From assembly GCA_004380135.1 (NCBI GenBank), contig QXCR01000324.1:1-16822 (forward strand): DNA of 16,822 nt, read 5' to 3'. Both the position numbers and the translations under genes were made by a program. This document shows, in pieces, positions 1 through 8,415 of this stretch (positions within the stretch are counted from its first letter, which is position 1; each line of letters starts with the position of its first letter). Source of the DNA: Stemphylium vesicarium (Eukaryota; Ascomycota; Dothideomycetes; Pleosporales; Pleosporaceae). A model generated the notes under the pieces. The model was not told the DNA's origin, searched no databases, and saw only the letters and a list, made by a program, of their open reading frames with translations.

Positions 1-729
1 GACGAAAGCCGAGGCGCAGCGCAAGCCGCGCAAGCCACATCACATCACCCTCTCTGTGTCTGCTCCAACCCCGGCCCATGAACCGCATCACCCGCCTATA
101 CTTACTCCGAGCAAAGAGAACGCAAAAGGAAAAGCCCCGGTACCCGTCTGTTCATTCCCAAGCTGCTCTGCTGGTTCCAAAAAAGGTGTGTGTGTGATAT
201 CTCCCCGACGTCATCGAGTGTACATTACAAAAGGTCACAGTCAGAGGCATACACGTCATCCAAATATGAGACTTCAAACTTTTCTTTCATTTACCCATGA
301 CACGCGCTCAGGAATAAATACGCCAGTCTACTGCCATCATGAAACATCGAAACACCTTCCAACCCAAGGAAAAAACATGCTGCAAGCCCCCACCATAACA
401 ACGCCGTTCATGCTAAGCGATCGTTGACTGTGGGCCGTGAACCGGTTAGAGGGGATATGTAAAAGGCTGGGAGGTCTGAAGTAGTTCGTGAGATAGCTAG
501 TTCATGGCATTCCCCAATCAACCATTGCCCCTGCGCTCTTTTGATGCAGTATTACGCCAAGTAAGAAATCATGGAGTGAGGTGTCGGATATAGAGATTCG
601 TTGAAAGGTCGTCGCAAGCTGAGGTCGGTATGGGCCCACGCTGCAGCAGCCCAATGTGAACATTCCGCTCAAAACGACCCAGGGGATTATGATCTTGGTG
701 ATGTGAGATTTGACCCGGACTGAGAGCAT
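1..729. other. Left-edge intergenic region, no supported gene
   Basis: This stretch holds the sequence downstream of nap1 and runs to the window edge. One forward frame is open from base 2 to 427 and begins with a basic stretch (EAQRKPRKP), so it could be the 3' end of a plus-strand gene entering from the left. Another forward frame is also open over the first ~190 bases, and the codon content past ~150 does not look protein-like, so I do not call it. A 75-codon minus-strand frame at 502-729 starts immediately after the nap1 stop and is read as nap1 3' untranslated sequence. An AATAAA hexamer lies near 313 on the plus strand. No RNA gene or repeat was seen. Confidence 0.4.
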
Positions 730-2237
730 TTAGCTCTGCTTGCACTCAGCAGCCTCCTGCTTGGGTTTTGTGCCGTCGTTCTGCGGGAGTGTTAGTAGGA
801 TATAGTGGGTGAGGTGGCGGATTTCATACCTCGTCATCTGACTCCTCCTCCTCGTCGCGGTCGTCGCTGAGCTCGTCCTCATCCTCATCATCCTCGTCCT
901 CAAACTCGCCCTCGTCAAAGTCCTCAATGTTCTCGTACTGAAGAGCCTCGCCGGTGAACCAGTCGATGGCGCGGGGAATGAGCTTCTCCTTGATGTCCTC
1001 ACCGAGCTGGTAGTCGAGTTCAAGACGCTCCTCGATGTCCGAGGTGGCGTCGTCGTCGTCTTGCGGGGGCTTGGGTGGGTCGAAGAAGTTGAAGAACGAC
1101 TCTGTAGGCACGGTCTTCTTAACGACGCGCGTCTGCTTGGTGTCTGGGAAGGATTGTTAGCATCTCGCCATGCGACAGCCAATCTTGGCAACTCACTCTT
1201 GTTCCTCTGCTTCTTGCTCTCAACGCGGACGGTCAGGTCCTTGCCGGCCTTCCAGTCGACCTTGTCGCCCTCGGCGTGGTCGTAGATGAAGTCGCCACCG
1301 TAGCCGTTCTCTTCTTGGTAGAAGTAGGTCTTGGTGATGGTCTTGTTGGTGAAGAATTCGTTCTCCTCGAACTCGAAGATGAGACGGAAGCCGGGGCGGT
1401 CGAGGTACTCCATGCGGATATCGGTCAGGTGCTTGAGCGCAGCCTCGTCGCGGTCTGTGATCATCTCGGCAAGCGAGATCTGGTTCTTCATGGCGCTGAG
1501 CCAGAACTCGGGGATACCCTTGACGTCCTTGCCCTCGTCCTTGTTGAGCTCGGCCTCGGGTTGGTCCTCGTCCTCGTCATCCTCTTGCTGCTGCTCGCCG
1601 ACCTTGACGTGGTCTTCTGAGGGCTCCTCGGCACCGTTGACGATCTTGGAGCGCGTCTGGTACAGCGGTGTGAACTTGGCAAAGTACTTCTTCTCCAGCT
1701 GCAGCACCTCCTCTTGGAATTCGGCCTCGAGCTTGGAGTGCTCCTTCTGCACGCCCTTCAGGCCGGCAACGCGACGGCGGACCGAGGCAGGCAGCGACTC
1801 AATGTAGCCGCTGGAGCGGCCGACGAGCGAGCCCAGCTTGTTCTGCATCATAGCAACGAGGGCGGGGTTGGCTGCGAACAGGCCGGCGGCGGTGCGCTCC
1901 ATGTCCTCTGTGGGAAAAAAGTCGGATTAGCGGTCAAGGCCTTCACTCGACGGCAAGGCGGGGTTGGAGGGGCAGCAACAGCGCCATTTTCTCGACTTAC
2001 CTTCCTTGATGGTGCCTACGCCCGGCTGCTGAGCGCGCGACGATATCGGAGCGGCATTTGCAGGTGTGTTTTGGGGGGTGCTGGTAGGGCGGACGTTAGA
2101 GTGCGGTACATCCATGTTGAGGTGTTGTTGTGGTGGTGGTGATGTTTTTCGGGTCCAAAATTGTGTGGCGGAGGAGTGGAAGCGACTTACGGGGCGGATA
2201 TCGAGTCCATCTTCTTATTGCGGATCGGCTCAGACAT
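730..2237 (-). CDS. nap1: Nucleosome assembly protein Nap1 (histone H2A-H2B chaperone), 5 exons, 400 aa
   Basis: Nap1 binds H2A-H2B (and H3-H4), shuttles between cytoplasm and nucleus, assists nucleosome assembly and, in yeast, acts in mitotic cyclin signalling. Exons on the minus strand are 2237-2191, 2080-2001, 1907-1197, 1143-830 and 780-730. The introns are 110, 93, 53 and 49 nt, all GT..AG, and the last has a perfect TACTAAC branch site. Joined exons total 1203 nt (400 codons plus stop), close to yeast Nap1 at 417. The start is fixed by the fungal N-terminus MSEPIRNKK, which continues across the first splice as SAPTPQNTPAN. The NAP fold follows, with IPEFWLSAMKNQ at about residues 174-185 and the FEFEENEFF strand region after it. 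A small acidic loop lies at about 150-160 and an Asp/Glu-rich tail at about 353-384. The last exon encodes only 16 residues, ending in CKQS, a CaaX-like prenylation motif. Family assignment is by recognition and is very secure. Exon borders are inferred from splice consensus and frame. Confidence 0.96.
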
Positions 2238-3035
2238 CTTGGCGAATGAAGTGATGTCGATACGCAGGTGGCAAGTTGTTGGGAAGAGTTGTGGATGTCG
2301 TTGGTGAGCCGCAGGAATTGTTCGGCGGGTTGAGCGAGGACAGGCGCTACGCAAGGTTGTTCGCCCCTCTATGACCCTAGTTGCGCCTAGTGTGAAAATG
2401 CAACCTTGGAGTCGTGATCGATGAACCGGGGATGCGTATACAATCAACCGACAGGGCCTTGACGGCGAATTCACGAGGGAGATACAGGAGGGGGTACAGA
2501 GAAGGCGGTTGCGTGCGCCAAATCGTCGGGCGCCGTTGCTATTTGTACCTTGACCGTCTTTTGCTACAGGCGTGGCACGTGTGCCAGCCCATCAAGACGC
2601 ACCTCCCCGACAAGCAGCACGCAGTAGTTGAGCGATTCAAGGTTATCTGGCGGCGATACCTCACTTGCTTGTGCGCGCAGTAGCCTACCGCCCCCCATTG
2701 TGCTGCGACACCCATGGATGGCCGACCTTGGCCGCCGGTACTTTGGAGCAAGTACCTAAAAGATGGGAGTGCCCTTTTATCTGCACCCATTGGCTGGCAC
2801 GCTGTTTCCCGAGCACATCGTCGCGACATGGGCGGAACACGCTCCGTCGCTCATAGTCAAGCAGTCCGTAAAGCAGGCCGGTGTGCTTCAGTCGAGCGGC
2901 AGGCCTCTCACCACCGTCGCCAGCGCCCTTCAATACCATCGGTACAGGACTTCTACCCACCGCACCGCACCCGATCCCCGTCAGCGTACCAGGAGCCACA
3001 CCTGCCTTCTAGAACAAAGCGGGTCACTAGAAAAT

Positions 3036-3056
3036 CCTTAGCAAACCCTTAGCAAA
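3036..3056. repeat. Short tandem direct repeat, CCTTAGCAAA x2
   Basis: The decamer CCTTAGCAAA occurs at 3036-3045 and again at 3047-3056, an 11-bp period. Two copies of a ten-base unit in intergenic DNA may be chance. It could also be a paired protein-binding site on one helical face. Confidence 0.5.
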
Positions 3057-3201
3057 ATCTCTCAGCGCCGTGGCACCCGTCTAAGCCCAAAACCGCCAAG
3101 CGCACCTGCCACGGTAAGGATGACGGGCACTGTCAGCAGAGGTTTGCATTCACTGATTAGTGGTGGGGCTCTTCGCCTCGAGACTACGCTGGCACAGCGT
3201 C

Positions 3202-3225
3202 GTCGACGCCTGTTGCGGCGTCGAC
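3202..3225. repeat. Perfect 9-bp inverted repeat (hairpin) with 6-nt loop
   Basis: GTCGACGCC at 3202-3210 is followed after TGTTGC by its exact reverse complement GGCGTCGAC at 3217-3225. Each arm contains the self-palindrome GTCGAC. It lies about 210 nt past the transporter stop codon on that gene's transcribed strand, so it could fold in its 3' untranslated region. It could equally be a dyad binding site. Confidence 0.6.
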
Positions 3226-3437
3226 TCCTTCACAAGATAACGGAACACCAAAACCGTGTAACCACCCCAGGCCCGCAGCCGAGAGCAGACAACACATCGT
3301 CTTCGCACGTGGCTCTCGCCGTTGCTGAGCCCTTGTTGATACATACCCGCTCTCTGTCACGTCACCACGGTCAAGCCGAACGTCAGGACTTGTAAAAAAT
3401 CATCTTTTAGGTATCCCTTCCTAACCCACCACGTCTT

Positions 3438-5227
3438 CTACAGCCTTCCCTGTATTCTGCCCAATCTCCGCGTAGCTACTGCCGCAAGACACGCCGAACA
3501 TGCTCCAATAAACAAACAGACTGCAATCGCATTCGGCCCATCCGTGCCGTGGTGCTCCTCGGGCGGCCCTTCACTCAATTCGGGGCTCTTGCCGGGCTCC
3601 AGAATGGAGAAGACGACCCAAGAAATGCCCGTGCCCATGAACTGCGGTAGTGTAGTGTACAGGTTCATGATGCCGAGGTATTGCCCTGAGCTTGCGCCGC
3701 CACTAGATGCGCCGCCAGCATTTGCTTTTTCGAGATTGTCCTGGGCCTCGGAAACGTCTAATGAGGCGCGCTTTGAGTGCGTCGAGTGCGAAGTAGCCGT
3801 GTTCAGGCGGTTGATTTCTACGCCGAGGAAAGCGAACGGTGCCCAAGAGGCCACGGCCCATGATCTGTGCAGTGTCAGCTTATTAACATGGAACAGCTGG
3901 TATAGTAATCGCTTACACGCCACAGCAAGCAATGATGATGGTGCAAAACCTCAAACTCGTCACAAAGGGCGCCATGATCATGCTACCCGCGAAGATGCAG
4001 TGCGCAGTTGCCCACGCTGTCAGTAGACTTGGCTTGTACTTCTCCCATCCACTTGAACTTGACGTGCGCTTCGAAAAGCCAGGGCCTTTCTCATCCTCTT
4101 CTGGACTGCGAACGAGAAAGGGTAGTATGACAGACATTACGAATGTGATAACGGAGAAAGCGATGAGAGCCATGGAACCAACGCGTCCGACCTTTCCGGT
4201 CAGGTCGCCGGCTGCTTTGACTTCTGGCGGCGCATCATACCGTAAGTAGACCTCGCCGACCCAGGTAGTGCTATAGAAAAGGAAAGGAAACCAGCCTGGC
4301 AGTCTGTTAGCCCGTGTTCAAGATAATCCCATCCACACAACATACCAATCCAGGCCCAAAACTGCACTGTACAGATGGCCTGTATGCTCCTCGGCAGATT
4401 CATTGCAGTATGCGCGATTGTACCAAGCACTTGCTTGAGATCCAAGCCTTCACCCTCTGCCGACCCATCGCTGACCAACACTCTCTCCGTGACCGCCCAG
4501 CTCGTCGTGCCAATGGCCACACACAAAGTCAGCGCCGCAACACCGGTGAGCTGCTTGAACTGCGTATCGCCCAGCATCGGACCAAGGACGCTCTTCAGAT
4601 CAACAGCGCCAGCCCCATACCCAATCAAACTGCCCACCGCAACCATGCGACTCGCCCAACTACTCCCCATCTGTTGTTTAGAAATCGGCAGCGTATCAAC
4701 GACCAAGCCCCTACAACTTCCCTGCACCGCATTGATAGCAAAGTCGATGCCATAAATGCTGAACACAGCCACATATATCGTCGCGCTCTTGGCCGCCGCC
4801 TCGTCCGTGACAAAGTACCGAACCACCTCTTTTGTCCAGCCCAGCAGCAGCAGGAACATGGCTACCAGTATCGTCCCGAAGAACATGAACGGTCTTCTAC
4901 GGCCCCAGCGCGAGGTAGATCGGTCAGCGACGACGCCGACAATGGGCTGCATTATGAGGCCTGAGAGCGGGCCGGCGACCCATACGAGGGAGATTTTGGA
5001 CTTTGTGAGGCCGAGCTCGAGGAGGTAGGGGGTGCAGTAGGTCATTTCGACGTTCCAGGTGAATCTGCGGGAGTTGTTAGTTTCTACACGGTATTGTGGT
5101 TTCTGGGAGCTAAGGGGGACACGACGTACTGCAAACCGATGAGCGATGCGGTAAGCAGCGCCATGCGTATGCTCTCAGTCGAGCCCTTGACTGAAGGTGT
5201 GCCCTGCCATTGCGCTACAGACGGCAT
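3438..5227 (-). CDS. Sucrose/alpha-glucoside H+ symporter (GPH family, Sut1-like), 4 exons, 540 aa
   Basis: This is a plasma-membrane proton-coupled sugar importer of the fungal and plant SUT group; fission yeast Sut1, which takes up maltose and sucrose, is the best-known fungal member. Minus-strand exons are 5227-5130, 5064-4346, 4295-3917 and 3864-3438, with introns of 65, 50 and 52 nt. They join to 1623 nt (540 codons plus stop). The ATG at 5227 begins a short cytosolic N-terminus before TM1, and the splice reads through the SUT signature QFTWNVEMTYCTPYLLELGL. The RWGRRRP motif of the loop after TM2 is at about residues 85-91. The NAVQG..RGLVVD region of TM4, with its conserved Arg and Asp, is at about 147-157. 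GWFPFLFYSTTW is at about 273-284. About twelve hydrophobic segments are visible. A Gly/Ala/Ser-rich loop with GGASS repeated twice lies late in the protein, before the last membrane segments. No disabling change is seen. The exact substrate cannot be read from sequence. Confidence 0.93.
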
Positions 5228-5418
5228 CTTTTTTTCCTTGCCAGACTACAAACCCTCCTTTCCTGACACCTGTTTCCTGGGTTGTAGGGTACTTCTGTCG
5301 CGTGCGTACGCGTGTGTGCGTGTGCGCTCCCAAGGTTCTCTTAAAAACTACGGGAATGTGGATCGTGGCATTGGGCTCCTAGTAATTTACGTCTGCGAAT
5401 GTCGTATACAAAGGGTCC

Positions 5419-5451
5419 GGTTGGCTGGTTGGTTGGTGGGTCGGTTGGTTG
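5419..5451. repeat. Imperfect GGTT tetranucleotide repeat
   Basis: The run is GGTTGGCTGGTTGGTTGG followed by an interrupted GGTCGGTTGGTTG. On the transporter's coding strand this reads as AACC repeats, in its upstream region about 200 bases before the start codon. The four-base period suggests slippage. Confidence 0.6.
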
Positions 5452-5505
5452 TATGTAGATATGCAGGGACTCTAGAACCGAAGGAGGTAGTCAAGCCACA
5501 AAAGT

Positions 5506-5536
5506 AAGAAGAAGAAGAAGAAGAATAAGAAGAAAG
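5506..5536. repeat. AAG trinucleotide microsatellite
   Basis: Six uninterrupted AAG units (5506-5523), then AAT, then further AAG units. This forms a polypurine:polypyrimidine tract within the transporter upstream region. A (GA)n run follows at about 5736-5747. Confidence 0.75.
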
Positions 5537-5780
5537 TAACAAGACAGGCAAGTAACCCCAAGAAAGAAAAAAAAGAGTGAATAGAAGTTGGTATTTCACG
5601 TCTTGTTGCGGGCGGGCCGAGCAGGGTAGGATTCAAGACACGTTCCCCAATCTAAATCTTCGTAGGAATGGGACAGATTTATAAACAAAGGGGAGAGAGA
5701 AAAAAGGAGGAAGAGCACAACAGGGAGAGGCGGAAAGAGAGAGAGAGGGAATACGGAATAAGCGTCAGCTCACACGCATA

Positions 5781-6916
5781 CCCATGGCTTGGCTGGCCAT
5801 GTGTTCGCTTGTCTCGAAGATGGGGGGGGGGGGATTACGGGTGAGGCGGGACCACGAACGAACACCACCGTTGGCCGCTTCCCCCCCAGAACGGGGGTTA
5901 TGTCGGGTGTGTCGGAAATAGCATAGTGCGCCTTCTAGCCTGGGCGCGGGCCGAAGTGTCGCTGCGCGCCCTCACCCCGAGCGTTTGGTTCGGCGCGGTT
6001 TGGACCGACTGACATGCTTTTTGGCAGACTTCTTTCTGTCATCACTTCAGCTTCTGTGGCCTCTTTCGTTGGCGTCGACTGCGCTTCTGGGGGATGCATG
6101 GTCATGGAATATTCGGTACAGCCCAGTGGTAATAGCTCGTAGGCGGCACGCAGGACATCTTCGCGTTCGTGTAGGATTACGTCTCCACATGTGCACCGGC
6201 CGTCTATCGTCCGGTCATTTCACCTGTGGCAGCTGTGCAAGGGATTGTGCGCTGTCGCTGCTCTTCATTGATGAATGGCTCTGATTCAGATACAAGGTGA
6301 AGTTGCTCGCTGACAACGAAGGGGGCTGTATACAGTTTGTGATTTCCACAAGCAAAATATACAAGACTTTGATCGTGATCCAAGATCCGATGGGGCTTCA
6401 TCCTGGAGGCGGCAGTGGAGGCACAGATGTTAGCAGATCACCGGTACGTACTGTAAGCTTTCTTCTCCCATCTCGACATTATCGCTGTCGCCCAGGGTGT
6501 TCTTGAGAGGGAAAGAAAAACCTTGCGCAATGAGCCAAGGGAAGACTGGATATCGCGTTTTGAACACCACAATGCAAGAGACATTGACAGTGGAGTTGAT
6601 TATCTGCTTCGCTTTTATGTTATAGGAGTTGACTAGGGGCATCGTGTGGGAATGGTGAAAACGAGCACCCGGTGATGGGGGCGGAGGGGAAGGAAATGAG
6701 GGGCTGGCGGTACAGAACAGCCTAAGCTCGTCTTTTGATCAAGTAAACAAACGAATCAAGAACAAAATGTCGCACCGAGAACCCAGTAGCTCACATCTCA
6801 AGACCATCCTTGGATACATGCCAGCAATCTACCCGGTACTTCCAAAAACTCAAGCTCTTCACACCTTAGCAGCGACTTTGCGTGGAAACAGACCTCAGCG
6901 CCGTTATTCCACCCAC
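5781..6916. other. Intergenic region, no supported gene
   Basis: About 1.1 kb lies between the transporter promoter and the downstream end of the broken gene. A 99-codon forward frame at 5985-6284 starts only with a non-ATG codon and has no recognisable content. The forward frame from 6767 is mostly antisense to the gene relic. Apart from the G12 and C7 runs I see no structured element. Confidence 0.4.
5822..5833. repeat. G12 homopolymer
   Basis: Twelve consecutive G residues lie between the transporter promoter and the broken gene to the right. A C7 run (5881-5887) followed closely by CGGGGG could form a small GC hairpin. Such homopolymers are unstable and prone to sequencing error. Confidence 0.75.
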
Positions 6917-7553
6917 TCAGTCGTCGTCTTCGAGCTGCAGTCTAGACGTCTCCGGCGAGGAGTCGATCTGTGGCAACTGTCTGATGATGACAAGTGGACC
7001 CTCCTTGCGTTCCTCGATGACAGCCAACAAGACATCATACTTGCCTGTGAAGTATTCATCCAGGGTCCAAGTGAAGTTCTCATTCAGGTCAGTGATCTTG
7101 TCAGCGATCTTGACACCAGCCCTCTGCATCGGTCGGCTCGAAGTCCTGTAGCAGCCATACAGCCCCGGCCTTGTTATCCCCACCGATGACAACGACGAAG
7201 ATCCACTCTGTCTCCTCCTATGCAACCTCGGTGACGTCTTTTCCCGGAGGGAGCTCGCCGTCATCAGACCATTCTTCGGCGTTGGCTTCTAGAATTCCGA
7301 GGCGTGGGTCAAGGCGGTACATATAGCCATTGTGAGAGCCGACTGGAATGTAAGGGTAGGCGGAAGAGTTGAGCAGGTCGTATAGCTCCGAAACAGAAGC
7401 GAGGTCGACGCAGTTTGTACGGGCAAAGGTTTCGTAGTATTCTTTTGCTGTTGCGACGGGGGTGCCCATCCGGCTCTCCTTGCGCTTTTCATGGACCCAT
7501 TGCCAAAATTTCTCTTGGTCCAAGGTACGTGGAAGTTGCTCGTCGTGACAGCA
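6917..7553 (-). pseudogene. Broken gene of unrecognised family: in-frame stop plus frameshift
   Basis: On the minus strand a protein-like reading starts without an ATG (the frame is open from 7553; recognisable sequence begins near 7530) and includes EKFWQWVHEKRKESR and YPYIPVGSHNGYMYRLDP. It meets TAG at 7220-7218, but the same frame continues with clear coding content (EWIFVVVIGG, AGAVWLLQDFEPTDAEG) to 7101. From about 7120 the content moves to a neighbouring frame (AGVKIADKITDL, WTLDEYFTGKYDVLLAVIEE) and ends at a normal TGA at 6919-6917 after an acidic LEDDD tail. One extra base in the GAGGGC near 7122 would explain the shift. TAG would arise from CAG by one C-to-T change. Intact, it would be a soluble acidic protein of about 205 aa. 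No signal peptide or membrane segment is visible, and I do not recognise the family. Alternatives are a short 101-codon product or an assembly error in the G run; neither explains all lesions and the missing ATG. Confidence 0.6.
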
Positions 7554-8415
7554 TCATTTAGCACCTAGTGCCATTGCAATCCTATCACGGTTGGACAAAT
7601 ACAAAGTCTGTTAACAGGTACATGTAGATAAATCACAGTCCTACCCCCAAATTCTAGCGCCATGTCCGTGTATACCACACCTGCGCAATATAGTCCCCGT
7701 CCTTTCGGAGGCCATTAGGGTCTCCCTAGTCTCTAGACCAGCTCATTTTGTATTCTAATCATTGCGTGGTAGACTCCTTTGCTTGCGTTCATACTATTAC
7801 GTGCTATAATACGTCTGATCAGGAGATAATAAGTCAATGTAGTAAATTTCGAAAAAGGTTGGGCTTGCGCGGAAGGCGTGTGATGCAGTGAGGCGCGTAC
7901 TTGAAAAACATGAATCCCAGAATCTACTACTCTGCAAGTCATCTGGTGATTTATTCATCTCAGCATGCCCGTGGTTATAAACATGAGGCTGTGCACAATT
8001 ACACGGGATTGCGATTTTGCTTTCGTCATAGTAGAGCGGTGGGAACCTCTAGTCTTTGTCTTTGACACGGGCAAACTGCACAAATCATATTACACCAACA
8101 TGCAAAGCACACAGCAGATAAGAGTAGAAGAAGATCTCGCATTTCCCAGCATTAAATACCCAACAAGAAAAAAAAAGAAGCTAAAGAAAAGAATTTGTAA
8201 AACTAATTTCATCATCATGGCGCCGATTCCCCCTTCCCCGCAATTGTCGCCTCCTCTGCCACATCCTTTCCAGAAGAGCCTAGACAGACAAGCTACAACT
8301 ACAAACATTGGGGGGTTAAGATCGGACCCTCTCTCTTTAACGCTTCGTTTCGGTCATGTCTCTAATACCAAATTTCGCTTGCCAGAATATATGCTTTCTC
8401 TCTTTGCTCTCAACT
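7554..8415. other. Sequence downstream of the myosin gene, probable 3' UTR, no separate gene
   Basis: On the minus strand this follows the myosin stop codon. It has a T-rich stretch at about 8160-8200 (TTTTTTTTTCTTG), plausible for a 3' untranslated or polyadenylation region. A 173-codon forward frame with an ATG at 7965 crosses it and runs into the last myosin exon. Its lysine run comes from that A-rich stretch and its end is antisense to myosin, so it is not called. From about 7560 to 7960 I see nothing. Confidence 0.45.

Larger units (their letters stand above)
2238..3437. other. Intergenic region: nap1 promoter and sequence downstream of the sugar transporter
   Basis: About 1.2 kb separates the nap1 start from the transporter stop. 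The part adjoining nap1 (2238 to about 2400) is its 5' leader; on the minus strand it is C-rich and leads into a good start context (CCAAGATGT). A CACGTG E-box core sits at 2576-2581. Several overlapping open frames of 90-112 codons lie between 2539 and 3395 on both strands. None has recognisable protein content and they shadow one another, so none is called. A hairpin and a small direct repeat are listed separately. Confidence 0.5.
5228..5780 (-). promoter_or_regulatory. Upstream region of the sugar transporter, pyrimidine-rich on its coding strand
   Basis: From about 5500 to 5760 the plus strand is strongly purine-biased (AAG repeats, GAGAGA runs, AAAAAAAAG), so the transporter's coding strand carries long CT tracts about 280-530 bases upstream of its ATG. 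CT-rich tracts are common in core promoters of filamentous ascomycetes, hence the call. I searched this stretch for the SYGGRG consensus of the CreA/Cre1 carbon repressor and found no clear copy. TATA box and transcription start are not resolved. Confidence 0.4.

Noticed and set aside
502..729. 75-codon frame starting right after the nap1 stop
   Set aside because: It lies on the same strand directly in the expected nap1 3' untranslated region and has no recognisable content.
1276..1807. Two plus-strand frames of 114 and 158 codons
   Set aside because: They are antisense to nap1. Their Leu/Val- and Ser-rich composition mirrors the acidic and basic codons of nap1.
2685..3052. Overlapping frames of 92-112 codons between nap1 and the transporter
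   Set aside because: Frames are open on both strands, with no family signature and no coherent splice structure. Their length is expected by chance in GC-rich DNA.
4314..4964. 216-codon plus-strand frame
   Set aside because: It is antisense to the transporter, whose splice sites and family signatures are clear.
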